Below, piece by piece: positions 33,740-42,469 of a stretch of 64,000 nucleotides of DNA. This DNA comes from an uncultured Lachnospira sp. Its GTDB lineage: Bacteria; Bacillota; Clostridia; Lachnospirales; Lachnospiraceae. Below the pieces are notes generated by a model. That model made no database searches. It saw nothing but the letters and a program-made list of their open reading frames with translations, and was not told the origin of the DNA. A program made the translations under genes and the position numbers. Location of the stretch: NCBI GenBank assembly GCA_910589305.1, contig CAJUTV010000001.1, forward strand, positions 61,149 to 125,148. The letters are read 5' to 3'. Each line of letters starts with the position of its first letter. Position 1 is the stretch's first letter.

Positions 33740-33931
33740 TTAATCTACCTTTATCAAATCATGTTCTACTAATTTTGCCTTCCCAGCATCAATATCATTT
33801 ATGATTTTTTCAAGATGATTCATATTACTTTCACTATAAAATGGGTCTGCTGCTACTTCAAAAGGGATTCTTCTTTCATTGCCAACCTTAACGGCAAAAA
33901 TATTGAAAGCGGTACTTAGCGATAAGCCCAT
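33740..33931 (-). pseudogene. RelB/DinJ-family antitoxin remnant
   Basis: 63 codons: MGLSLSTAFNIFAVKV, then IPFEVAADPFYSESNMNHL, which matches the second half of RelB/DinJ antitoxins (ribbon-helix-helix end GLSMSTAINIF and the DPFYSESN signature). The usual first 20-25 residues (DNA-binding strand) are missing. The open frame upstream of the ATG (SEICKE) keeps only a few matching residues, then becomes unrelated before a TAG. No RelE/YafQ toxin gene is adjacent. It is most likely a decayed toxin-antitoxin locus. Confidence 0.7.
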
Positions 33932-33950
33932 TTCTTTACAAATTTCACTA

Positions 33951-33984
33951 TAAAATAAGAGACAAGAATAACTTGCTATCCTTG
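33951..33984 (-). terminator. Terminator of queA
   Basis: Minus-strand stem CAAGGATA/TATTCTTG (33963-33984, one G-U pair) followed by TCTCTTATTTTA. Confidence 0.6.
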
Positions 33985-34028
33985 CCTCCCTTTTCTATTA
34001 CCCACTTCACAAATGTAACATTTTGGGA

Positions 34029-35060
34029 TTACAATACCAGCATCGCGTCCCCAAAACTAAAGAATCGATATCTTTTATCCACAGCTTTTTTGTAAGCATT
34101 CAAAACATTTTCCCTGCCTGCTAGAGCGGACACCAACATAACAAGTGTAGACTCTGGCAAATGAAAATTCGTTATCAAATTATCAATTATTTTAAATTGA
34201 TAACCTGGATAAATAAATATATCCGTCCAACCGCTGCATGCTTTGATATATCCATTTTTATCTGCCGCTGATTCCAGCGTTCTTGTACTGGTTGTTCCAA
34301 CTGCTACAATCTTATGTCCACTCTGCTTTGCTTTATTAATTGTGTTTGCTGCTGTCTCATCTATCATAAAAAATTCAGCGTGCATATGATGTTCTAGTAT
34401 ATTTTCAACCTTTACAGGTCTAAATGTACCAAGTCCAACATGAAGTGTTACTTTTGCTATATAAATGCCTTTTTTCTTAATTGCCTCTAACAGCTCCTCT
34501 GTAAAATGCAGCCCTGCTGTTGGTGCCGCCGCAGAACCTTCATTTTTGGCATAGACTGTCTGATAACGATTTTTATCCTCAAGCTTTTCTGTAATATATG
34601 GAGGCAATGGCATCTGCCCTAAAGAATCTAATATTTCCTCAAAAATCCCCTCAAATGTAAATTGAATCAATCGATTGCCTTCCTCAATAACATCAATAAT
34701 TTCTCCAATTAATTGACCATTGCCAAAACTTATCCTTGTTCCAATCTTTGCTTTTTTTCCAGGTTTGACAAGAACTTCCCATGTATTTAACCTATTTTCA
34801 ATGCGCTTTAGCAAAAGAACTTCTATTGCTGCCTTTGTGTCAAATTTTTCACCAATAAGCCTTGCTGGAAGAACTTTTGTCTCATTTAGCACAAGACAAT
34901 CACCTGGATGCAGATAATCTATAATATCTGTAAATACTTTATGTTCTACCTGTCCTGTTGTTCTATCCAATACCATCAATCTGGAACTTGAACGGTCTGA
35001 CAGTGGCGTTTGTGCAATCAATTCTTTTGGCAAATCATAATAAAAATCATGTAAATTCAC
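34029..35060 (-). CDS. queA: S-adenosylmethionine:tRNA ribosyltransferase-isomerase
   Basis: 343 residues, the normal length. QueA signatures: FYYDLPKELIAQTPLSDR, LVLNETKVLPARL, GSAAAPTAGLHFT, VTLHVGLGTFRPV and NFHLPESTLVMLVSALAG. It builds epoxyqueuosine on tRNA wobble guanine. No tgt, queC or queG gene is nearby. 36 bases after pheT. Confidence 0.96.
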   Translation of the reverse strand: MNLHDFYYDLPKELIAQTPLSDRSSSRLMVLDRTTGQVEHKVFTDIIDYLHPGDCLVLNETKVLPARLIGEKFDTKAAIEVLLLKRIENRLNTWEVLVKPGKKAKIGTRISFGNGQLIGEIIDVIEEGNRLIQFTFEGIFEEILDSLGQMPLPPYITEKLEDKNRYQTVYAKNEGSAAAPTAGLHFTEELLEAIKKKGIYIAKVTLHVGLGTFRPVKVENILEHHMHAEFFMIDETAANTINKAKQSGHKIVAVGTTSTRTLESAADKNGYIKACSGWTDIFIYPGYQFKIIDNLITNFHLPESTLVMLVSALAGRENVLNAYKKAVDKRYRFFSFGDAMLVL

Positions 35061-35096
35061 ATTCTTCCTCCATTAACTACTTTAACGTCTTTTTTA

Positions 35097-37529
35097 TTAT
35101 TGACGCAATTCAATCCCCATCTGTGAAAGCTCTGAAAGAATTTTATTCATAATAGCAGTGACATCTTTTTCTTCAAGCGTTCGGTCATTTGCTCTAAATG
35201 TAATGGTATATGCTACCGATTTAAAGCCTTCCTTTATCTGATTTCCTTCATAAATATCAAACAGTCGATAGCTTTCCACCATTTTTTTGCCGCATTTTTC
35301 GATGACTTTCTCAATGGAACCAACCAGCATTTCTTTTGGAACAACCATACTGATATCTCTTGTCACTGCTGGAAACTTTGCTATTCCCTCATATTTTCTG
35401 TCAAAACTTGAAATCGCACAAATTTCAGGTATATGAAGAACGGCTATATAAGTTCTCTCACCAATATCATAGCTTTCTGCCACATCTGGGTGAACTTCTC
35501 CAAGATAACCAATCACTCTACTACCATAAACAACACTTGCCTGACGACCTGGATGAAGAAAGGAAATACCTGATTCAGGGTCATATTGTATTTTACCTCT
35601 AGCTCCCACTCTATCTAAAAATTCTTCTACAACACCTTTCATTGTAAAGAAATCGCCCTCGCCAAAAAAGCCTAATGTAAACTCTACTTTTTCAACAGGA
35701 AGCTCGTCGACAGAATCCTTTGGAAGGTAGATGGTTGCACGCTCATACAATTTCACATTTTTATTGCGTCTATTATAATTGACAGCAAGCGACGTCAACA
35801 TACCATTAATTGGCAATGTTCTCATAATAGAGAAATCCTCGCCCAATGGATTGGATATAACAACGGTCTTTCTCAAATCTGAATCCTTTGCAATTCTTAA
35901 CTTATCAAATACTTTAGGACTCTCAAACGAATACGTCATTGCCTGAGAAAATCCACAGAACTGTGCAATCTCATCAGCAATTTCCTCAATGCTTTGCTTA
36001 TACGATATTTTTCCCATCGTTGTTGCACCATTTGGCAATGTTGAAGGAATATTATCATAACCAAAAAATCGTGCCACTTCTTCTGCAATATCGGCGCATC
36101 TTAACAAATCTTGTCTAAATGTCGGAATAATAAGCTCATTTTTAGGCTCATCATATTCTATCTCTAAATATTTAAAGTATTCCAACATCTCCTGTTTTGA
36201 TATATTCGTTCCAAGCAAACGATTGATTTTATCTGGTTCAAATACAATTCTTTTCTTTTCTTTTTTATTTGGATAGACATCAACAACGCCGCCGACAACT
36301 TCACCTGCACCAAGCTCCTCTATAAGCTGACATGCTCTGTTCATCGCTTCAATAGCATTTTCAGGGTCTAATCCCTTCTCAAATTTACCAGAGGCATCAG
36401 TTCTTAATCCAATCTTTTTTGTTGTCTTTCTTATATTTGTTCCATCAAATGTTGCCGCTTCAAAAAGCATGGTCTTTACATCATCTGTAATCATGGAATT
36501 TTCACCGCCCATAATGCCAGCAAGACCAACTGGCTTTTGCCCGTCACATATCATCAATGTTGATGCATCTAACTTTCTTACCTGACCGTCGAGTGTTGTA
36601 AATTCTTCACCTTCTTCGGCTGTGCGAACAATGATTTTTTTATCAGCAATCCTGTCAAGGTCATAGGCGTGCATAGGCTGACCATACTCTTCCATCACAT
36701 AATTGGTAATATCAACTAAATTATTAATTGGTCTTATTCCTGCGGAGGCAAGTCTTCTTTGCATCCATTCCGGAGAAGGTGCAAGCTTAATATTTTTAAC
36801 CACTCTTGCTGTATATCTTGTACACAAATTTTTATCTTCAACTTCCACTTGAATATAATCGTTGACATCTTCTAAATTGCCAGTCTGTTTTATTACAGGA
36901 GGATGAAAAGGCTTTCTAAATGTAGCTGCTGCCTCTCTTGCAATTCCTATCACACTGTAACAATCTACTCTATTATTGGTAATTTCATACTCAAACACGG
37001 TATCGTGAAGTCCAAAATACTCGATTGCATCCTCACCGACCACAGCATCCTCGCCAAGTATATAAATACCACCTTCTGGTGCATTGGGATAAAATTCTTT
37101 TGATGAACCAAGTTCTTCAATGGAACACATCATGCCATAAGATTCAACACCGCGAAGTTTTCCTTTTTTTATCTTAATGCCATCTTGTGGCAAAGCTCCT
37201 CCATCATGTCCGCCAGCAACTCTGCCGCCGTCAAGCACAACTGGAACTTTTTGTCCCGAAGAACCTACTATAATATTGGGAGCGCCTGTCACTATCTGCA
37301 CTTGTTCGTTTTCGCCAACACAAACTTGACAGACAACCAATTTATCTGCATCGGGATGTCGTTCTACTGATAGAATCTCTCCTACCACAATCTTATCTAA
37401 ATTTTTATCAAATGCTGTAAATCCTTCTACTTTTGTGCCTGAAAGTGTCATTGCATCACGAAATTGCTGGTCTGTCACATTCTCTAAACCTGAAACCATT
37501 GATTTTATCCAATTTATTGATGTATTCAT
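35097..37529 (-). CDS. pheT: Phenylalanyl-tRNA synthetase beta subunit
   Basis: 810 residues. Domain order: N-terminal tRNA-binding EMAP-like domain (VGEILSVERHPDADKLVVC, about 47-65), B3/B4 editing domain, B5, catalytic-like core, and C-terminal FDX-ACB anticodon-binding domain (FPAVTRDISMVVP, ending EKDVTAIMNKILSELSQMG). Partner of the alpha subunit encoded upstream; the two are separated by 187 bases occupied by a family A repeat, unusually large for a pheST pair. Confidence 0.97.
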   Translation of the reverse strand: MNTSINWIKSMVSGLENVTDQQFRDAMTLSGTKVEGFTAFDKNLDKIVVGEILSVERHPDADKLVVCQVCVGENEQVQIVTGAPNIIVGSSGQKVPVVLDGGRVAGGHDGGALPQDGIKIKKGKLRGVESYGMMCSIEELGSSKEFYPNAPEGGIYILGEDAVVGEDAIEYFGLHDTVFEYEITNNRVDCYSVIGIAREAAATFRKPFHPPVIKQTGNLEDVNDYIQVEVEDKNLCTRYTARVVKNIKLAPSPEWMQRRLASAGIRPINNLVDITNYVMEEYGQPMHAYDLDRIADKKIIVRTAEEGEEFTTLDGQVRKLDASTLMICDGQKPVGLAGIMGGENSMITDDVKTMLFEAATFDGTNIRKTTKKIGLRTDASGKFEKGLDPENAIEAMNRACQLIEELGAGEVVGGVVDVYPNKKEKKRIVFEPDKINRLLGTNISKQEMLEYFKYLEIEYDEPKNELIIPTFRQDLLRCADIAEEVARFFGYDNIPSTLPNGATTMGKISYKQSIEEIADEIAQFCGFSQAMTYSFESPKVFDKLRIAKDSDLRKTVVISNPLGEDFSIMRTLPINGMLTSLAVNYNRRNKNVKLYERATIYLPKDSVDELPVEKVEFTLGFFGEGDFFTMKGVVEEFLDRVGARGKIQYDPESGISFLHPGRQASVVYGSRVIGYLGEVHPDVAESYDIGERTYIAVLHIPEICAISSFDRKYEGIAKFPAVTRDISMVVPKEMLVGSIEKVIEKCGKKMVESYRLFDIYEGNQIKEGFKSVAYTITFRANDRTLEEKDVTAIMNKILSELSQMGIELRQ

Positions 37530-37558
37530 TCTATTACCTCATTCCTTATCAAAGTTAG

Positions 37559-37696
37559 CAATCCCTGTCAAGCAAATATTCTCAATCTGCTTTGTTCCTT
37601 GCTCATAACCTCATAGCCGTTACCACAATGCAAGTCCCTCTTATATCTGTACAATATTGATGTGGGTAACTTCCTTGATGAGGTTCAATAGGGATT
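37559..37696. repeat. Family A palindromic repeat, copy 4 (full length)
   Basis: Hairpin AGCAAAT (37571-37577)/ATCTGCT (37585-37591), 15-base spacer ending CTTGCTCAT, outer stem AACCTCAT (37607-37614)/ATGAGGTT (37678-37685), inner GTTACCACA (37619-37627)/TGTGGGTAAC (37661-37670, one bulge), all bracketed by AATCCCT/AGGGATT. The outer stem differs from copy 1 by a compensated pair (T-A to C-G). It lies between pheS and pheT. Confidence 0.78.
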
Positions 37697-37716
37697 TATT
37701 TTGTCTGCATATTCTA

Positions 37717-38736
37717 TTAGAATTGTTTTAAAAATCTTATATCATTTTCATATAACAATCTCATATCATCAATTTCGTATTTAAGCAGTGCAATTCGCTC
37801 CAGCCCCATTCCAAACGCAAATCCTGTATATTTATCGTTATCAATTCCACTCATCTCAAACACATGTGGATGTACTACTCCACAGCCAAGAATTTCTATC
37901 CAGCCTTCACCTTTACAAAAACGGCATCCTGTTCCGCCACATTTAAAACAAGATACATCCATCTCTGCACTAGGCTCTGTAAAAGGAAAATGATGCGGTC
38001 TAAATTTCACTTTTGTATCTGGTCCAAAAAGCTGTCTTGCAAACAATGCAAGCGTTCCTTTTAAATCTGCAAATGTAATATTTTCATCAATAACCAATCC
38101 CTCAACCTGATGAAAACATGGAGAATGTGTTGCATCCACTTCATCTGAACGATATACACGACCTGGCGATATCATTCTTATTGGAAGATGTCCTTTTTCC
38201 ATTTCACGTACTTGAACGGAAGAAGTTTGTGTTCTTAAGACAATTTTATCATTAATATAAAATGTATCCTGTTCATCTTTTGCAGGGTGATTTGCAGGAA
38301 TATTTAGCGCCTCAAAATTATAATAGTCAAACTCAACTTCTGGTCCTTCTACAACCTCATATCCCATACCCATAAATATTTTTTTCACTTCTTTTAAAGC
38401 TAATGTATTCGGATGACAATGACCTACATTATTCTTTTTGGCTGGCAATGTAACATCGATAACTTCTGCCTTCATTTGGAGTTCTCTCATCTTTGACGAA
38501 ATCTCTTTTTTAGCATTCTCAAGTACCTCTTCAATAGCCGCTCTTGTATCATTTACAATCTGTCCAACTTGCGGTCTATCCTCTGGAGCTACATCTTTCA
38601 TGCCTTTTAAAACTTCTGTAAGTTCACCTTTTTTTCCTAAAAAGGATATCCTGACCTCATTTAATTTATCAAGAGAATCGGTTGATTTAATCTGTGCTAA
38701 TGCCTTTTCCCTTATCTGTGCCAGTTTCTCTTTCAT
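37717..38736 (-). CDS. pheS: Phenylalanyl-tRNA synthetase alpha subunit
   Basis: 339 residues. N-terminal coiled coil (about 1-85), then class II core: motif 1 region AKKNNVGHCHPNTLALKEVKKIF, motif 2 RVYRSDEVDATHSPCFHQVEG, motif 3 GMGLERIALLKYEIDDMR. A CxxC pair, CFKCGGTGCRFC, forms the zinc-like knuckle seen in many PheS proteins. Catalytic subunit of the alpha2beta2 enzyme. No T-box could be found upstream; instead the promoter region carries four 77-bp hairpin repeats. Confidence 0.97.
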   Translation of the reverse strand: MKEKLAQIREKALAQIKSTDSLDKLNEVRISFLGKKGELTEVLKGMKDVAPEDRPQVGQIVNDTRAAIEEVLENAKKEISSKMRELQMKAEVIDVTLPAKKNNVGHCHPNTLALKEVKKIFMGMGYEVVEGPEVEFDYYNFEALNIPANHPAKDEQDTFYINDKIVLRTQTSSVQVREMEKGHLPIRMISPGRVYRSDEVDATHSPCFHQVEGLVIDENITFADLKGTLALFARQLFGPDTKVKFRPHHFPFTEPSAEMDVSCFKCGGTGCRFCKGEGWIEILGCGVVHPHVFEMSGIDNDKYTGFAFGMGLERIALLKYEIDDMRLLYENDIRFLKQF

Positions 38737-38803
38737 ATATCATTCCTCCATTCTTATGCAACATGTTCTGCCATTATTTTGCTGTGGTTATTGCTCCATA
38801 GTC

Positions 38804-39110
38804 ATAACATATCAATTTATCAGAAGTTCGCTTTGCGAACTTTTATAGCTCGGCTTTGCCGAGATTATTTTACTATAATAATAACTTATCAACCTGACAA
38901 AAGTTCGCTTTGTAAACTTTTATAACTCGGCTTTGCCAAGATTATTTTACTATAATAATAACTTATCAACTTGACAAAAGTTCGCTTTGTAAACTTTCAT
39001 AGCTCGGCTTTGCCGAGATTATTTTACTATAATAATAATCTATCAACTTGACAAAAGTTCGCTTTGCGAACTTTTATAGCTCGGCTTTGCCGAGATTATT
39101 ATATCATAAG
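38804..39110. repeat. Four tandem 77-bp units, each with two hairpins
   Basis: AAGTTCGCTTT begins at 38824, 38901, 38978 and 39055, an exact 77-base period. Each unit has stem-loop AAGTTCGC-TTT-GCGAACTT (eroded to GTAAACTT in units 2 and 3) and a second, CTCGGC-TTT-GCCGAG, followed by ATTATTTTACTATAATAATA. It fills the space between pheS and the membrane-protein gene, upstream of pheS. There is no cas gene and the units are contiguous, so it is not a CRISPR array. Confidence 0.92.
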
Positions 39111-39162
39111 TCCATCTAAATTCAACATAAAATTAAATATGCCGCTTTAACATAATTTCAAT

Positions 39163-40470
39163 TTAATTTCGCTGTTCAAACTCTTCAAGTATACTTAATA
39201 CATTATTTATATATTCCGGATATTTTGTCGTAACCATTTTAATATTCGACTTAACAGCAGAAATTCGTTCTTCATTATGTGCAATACTGCTTCGTATTTC
39301 CTGCCTTCTGCGCGCCAACTGATGTCTTACTTCAACCATTTCTTTTTTATCATATAAAGCTCGCACTCGTCCAATCCACACACTTGTATGTGCCATTCCC
39401 ACTCGTTCCAGTGCTTTCATCAAATCAGCTTCCGCCTCACTTAGATGGGTTGTCATCTTAAAAACTCTTTTTTGTTCTTCCTTCATCTCCAAATATAATT
39501 TATATTTTTTTTTCAATTCTCGAACATTATTAACACGATAACGTTTGTAATCATACTCCAAAAGATTAACCGAATTGACATACTTAACTTTCACTTTATT
39601 TAAAAGCGTGGTTGCTTTATTAATCTTAATTTCTGTCTGAAGCACACGCCTTTGTGTTACTTTAAGATAAGCAAAGATACCAACAGCCACACAAGCGCCA
39701 AGCAGTGTTACTATAAAAAATAACATCATATTAAAATTATCATTATTTGCAATAACTGCAACAGCAAAAATTCCATATACGATTGCAAAGGAAATAATAA
39801 GATAAATAGAATATTGACGAATATATTTTTGTTTTTGTTTTAATTCCTTTCCCTCTAAACGAAGCGCCATTTTTTCGCCTTCAAGCAAATTTAAATCACG
39901 CTTTACCGACTCAAAATAGGATTCTTGCTGTTCCATTATCTTAATACTTTTTGGAATTTCATCTCGATAGCTATCCATTCTCTGATATGCTTTATTGGAC
40001 AATTTCTTTTCCGAATCCGTTATAATTTTTCTATCAACAGTAAGGCTGTCTACATACTCCGCATAATAAGTCACTTGATTTTTTAAATTTTCAGGTGCAT
40101 TTTCATACAGTTCAATATCAGCAAATTCCTCTGTAACCTCATTATAATCATCCATAATTCTATCAATATTATGAATTGCTGTCTCCATAATCTCACACTG
40201 TCCATGAACAAATTGAAGCATATCATCATATTTAAAATCCGTCACTGTAAAATTATCAATATCTACATCATGACTTCCTTCTGATTCTTTTTCAATATAT
40301 TCTTCCTCATCCTCATCAAACACTTCATCTTCATATTCGTCTTGCTCATTTTCTTTTGACAAACCTGCTGTCAATTTTATAATATAATCATCTTCGTCTG
40401 TCAATTCATCCTCTGCGCCCTCATATACGGATACCAATTTATCCTTAACATTTTTGAATAATCCCATCAA
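39163..40470 (-). CDS. Coiled-coil membrane protein of the rarA-linked cluster
   Basis: 435 residues. Acidic N-terminal region (about 40-70, e.g. EYEDEVFDEDEEEY), a helical/coiled-coil region to about 215, two adjacent membrane helices (about 222-242 and 248-268), then a second long basic coiled coil to the end. No enzymatic motif. Both coiled-coil halves would lie on the same (cytoplasmic) side, giving a hairpin topology. Last gene of the run rarA, 1221-residue protein, actin-like protein, helical-repeat protein. Function unknown. Confidence 0.62.
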   Translation of the reverse strand: MMGLFKNVKDKLVSVYEGAEDELTDEDDYIIKLTAGLSKENEQDEYEDEVFDEDEEEYIEKESEGSHDVDIDNFTVTDFKYDDMLQFVHGQCEIMETAIHNIDRIMDDYNEVTEEFADIELYENAPENLKNQVTYYAEYVDSLTVDRKIITDSEKKLSNKAYQRMDSYRDEIPKSIKIMEQQESYFESVKRDLNLLEGEKMALRLEGKELKQKQKYIRQYSIYLIISFAIVYGIFAVAVIANNDNFNMMLFFIVTLLGACVAVGIFAYLKVTQRRVLQTEIKINKATTLLNKVKVKYVNSVNLLEYDYKRYRVNNVRELKKKYKLYLEMKEEQKRVFKMTTHLSEAEADLMKALERVGMAHTSVWIGRVRALYDKKEMVEVRHQLARRRQEIRSSIAHNEERISAVKSNIKMVTTKYPEYINNVLSILEEFEQRN

Positions 40471-40494
40471 TGTAAACTTCCTTTTTTGACACGT

Positions 40495-41298
40495 TTATTG
40501 TGTATTCTCCAAATATTTCTGTTTCCAATTTTCAATGATATCAGAAACATCTTTATGATAATTCTGATTTTTTTCCAACTCCTGCAATCTTTTGTAATCC
40601 TCACTGCCTCTTGCATTATCTTTAAGACATTCTATCTGCTGTTTAATAGCATACTCTTCTTTAGAGTCATCATCTAATTCAATAATTTCATTTTCATCCA
40701 AAAGATATCGAACAATAATTGCATACTTTTTAGAAATATCATACTGACTTATATCATATGCCTTATTAAAGAAAAGTTCCGCCTGAAAAAACATAAACAT
40801 TTTAGCATATGCAATCCCCATATTATGATATACATTTGCATAAAATAGAGCAGGCAATTCTTTATCTATTGGCAATTTTATAATTCGTTCATAATTCCAT
40901 AGTGCATTATAATAGTGCGCACTATTTAGCAAATTATCACCTATAATTTTAAGACGTTTTCGCACATTTTGTGCATTCAGCGTATTAATGGTTTCCTTGA
41001 TAGCCTCCACTTCTTCCATCGTATAATAATCGACATATAAAAGTACAATGGCAACCATCTCTGCCAAACTGCCTCCTTTTTTCTTTGCGCTTCGCAATTT
41101 ATCCGCTAAATCTTTTTCTAATGTCTCTTCTTCAATAAATGCTATAAACGCATCGGAAAAAAAATCCTCATTAATAATATATATATTATTGTATATGACA
41201 TAACATAGTTCTTCTAATGAATAAATGCGAACGCCCATTTCTTTTATATGGAACGGATTGGAAGCTTCTTTTGTTCTACATAATATCAAGTTGCCCAT
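40495..41298 (-). CDS. Helical-repeat (TPR-like) protein of the same cluster
   Basis: 267 residues from ATG 41298, chosen for GGAAAGG six bases upstream and overlapping the preceding gene by 23 bases. It contains no membrane helix. The middle (NSAHYYNALWNYERII, YHNMGIAYAKMFMFFQAELFFNKAYDIS) reads as two or three TPR helices; the C-terminus is charged. Unassigned; the coupling of start and stop codons ties it to the actin-like protein. Confidence 0.6.
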   Translation of the reverse strand: MGNLILCRTKEASNPFHIKEMGVRIYSLEELCYVIYNNIYIINEDFFSDAFIAFIEEETLEKDLADKLRSAKKKGGSLAEMVAIVLLYVDYYTMEEVEAIKETINTLNAQNVRKRLKIIGDNLLNSAHYYNALWNYERIIKLPIDKELPALFYANVYHNMGIAYAKMFMFFQAELFFNKAYDISQYDISKKYAIIVRYLLDENEIIELDDDSKEEYAIKQQIECLKDNARGSEDYKRLQELEKNQNYHKDVSDIIENWKQKYLENTQ

Positions 41299-42454
41299 AT
41301 ACAACCTTTCCAGAGCTTTTAACAATTCCTCCAAAGCCCTTATCTGTTATTTTGACATGACATAAATTTTCAGAAGAAAACGAAATCTGCATATTAATTT
41401 TTGTCATCTTCCCCTTTCTGTACGGTATCTCACTGATATCCATCGTCTTTAAATAATCATTGCTTCCATCACAAGGTCTTAAATGAAAGGTAAGACTTGT
41501 CAAATCTTCCACAATAAAATCATAACTTCTTTGTGCGGCATACCAATTGATACCTGGTTTAATCACTCGAAGCCTTTTTTGCTTTCCTCGTTCTAATATG
41601 TCCAACTCAATACCTGTTGTAATGCGATTGCCACATGCAAGAATCATATGGCTTAATCTGCCAGCATATAAACTTTCATATCCACAATAACAAGCTCCTT
41701 TTACATAAATGTTTTGTCCTGCAAATACTTTTCTTTTCCTACATAAAAAATCCGTAAACGATGGTGGAAATTCTTTGACATCAAAGCCTTGTCCTGTAAC
41801 AAATATAGACGATATCACATAATTTTTTGTTATATCCTTTAGCCAATCAATGATATCGTCCGTTACATCTTCAAGCTTTAATATATCATTTAATACATTT
41901 GTAATCTTATGATTATAAAAATGATATCGATTTTCCTTAATGACTTCCTGATTTTTTATTTTACCATTACTCATAAGATAACAATCAATACCTTTATAAT
42001 TATAATCTAATAACATAACACAGGACATATATAAATCTTTTCGCTGATTATATACATAAAATGCAAAAGCTTCCTCTCTGCTGATAAAACTTCTATGAAA
42101 TGAATCAATCCCTAATTTATCAAATAATATTTCTAAAAATTGTAATAATTCAATGGAAAAGGATTCTACACATACACATACTGTTGCTATTTTTAAACGC
42201 CCTGTCTGTTCTTTGACATGTTCAATTAAATTTCCAAAAAAACGGACAATATCTTCCATCTGTCCAATATGTTCGTCATCGGTTGCCATACACCAATGTT
42301 TTGTACTTATTGGATTTTTTTTATAATTTTTTCCATTTGGAAATGTTAAACTGACTGTTTTTGCCTCGTTCTCATCATAATAAGCGACTAATGATATATG
42401 TTCTTGTATATCTATGCCTATAACTAGACCTTCATTCATCTCCACATCTATCAT
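41276..42454 (-). CDS. Actin/Hsp70-fold-like protein (DUF5716-like)
   Basis: 392 residues. Three elements suggest a degenerate actin/Hsp70-type ATPase fold: VIGIDIQEHISLVAYYD at the N-terminus (phosphate-1-like), CVMLLDYNYKGIDCYLM at about 140-160 (phosphate-2-like) and SSIFVTGQGFD at about 215 (adenosine-motif-like). The glycine-rich loops of true Hsp70s are reduced, so ATP binding is not certain. From memory it resembles DUF5716 of Lachnospiraceae. It is 15 bases after the 1221-residue gene. Confidence 0.6.
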   Translation of the reverse strand: MIDVEMNEGLVIGIDIQEHISLVAYYDENEAKTVSLTFPNGKNYKKNPISTKHWCMATDDEHIGQMEDIVRFFGNLIEHVKEQTGRLKIATVCVCVESFSIELLQFLEILFDKLGIDSFHRSFISREEAFAFYVYNQRKDLYMSCVMLLDYNYKGIDCYLMSNGKIKNQEVIKENRYHFYNHKITNVLNDILKLEDVTDDIIDWLKDITKNYVISSIFVTGQGFDVKEFPPSFTDFLCRKRKVFAGQNIYVKGACYCGYESLYAGRLSHMILACGNRITTGIELDILERGKQKRLRVIKPGINWYAAQRSYDFIVEDLTSLTFHLRPCDGSNDYLKTMDISEIPYRKGKMTKINMQISFSSENLCHVKITDKGFGGIVKSSGKVVYGQLDIM

Positions 42455-42469
42455 TCTCCAATCTGTAAT

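Noticed and set aside
38804..39110. Possible CRISPR array
   Set aside because: Units are contiguous 77-bp repeats with no unique spacers and there are no cas genes.
38737..39162. T-box leader for pheS, and likewise one for trpS at 19336-19734
   Set aside because: No AGGGTGG-type antiterminator sequence could be found in either upstream region on the coding strand.
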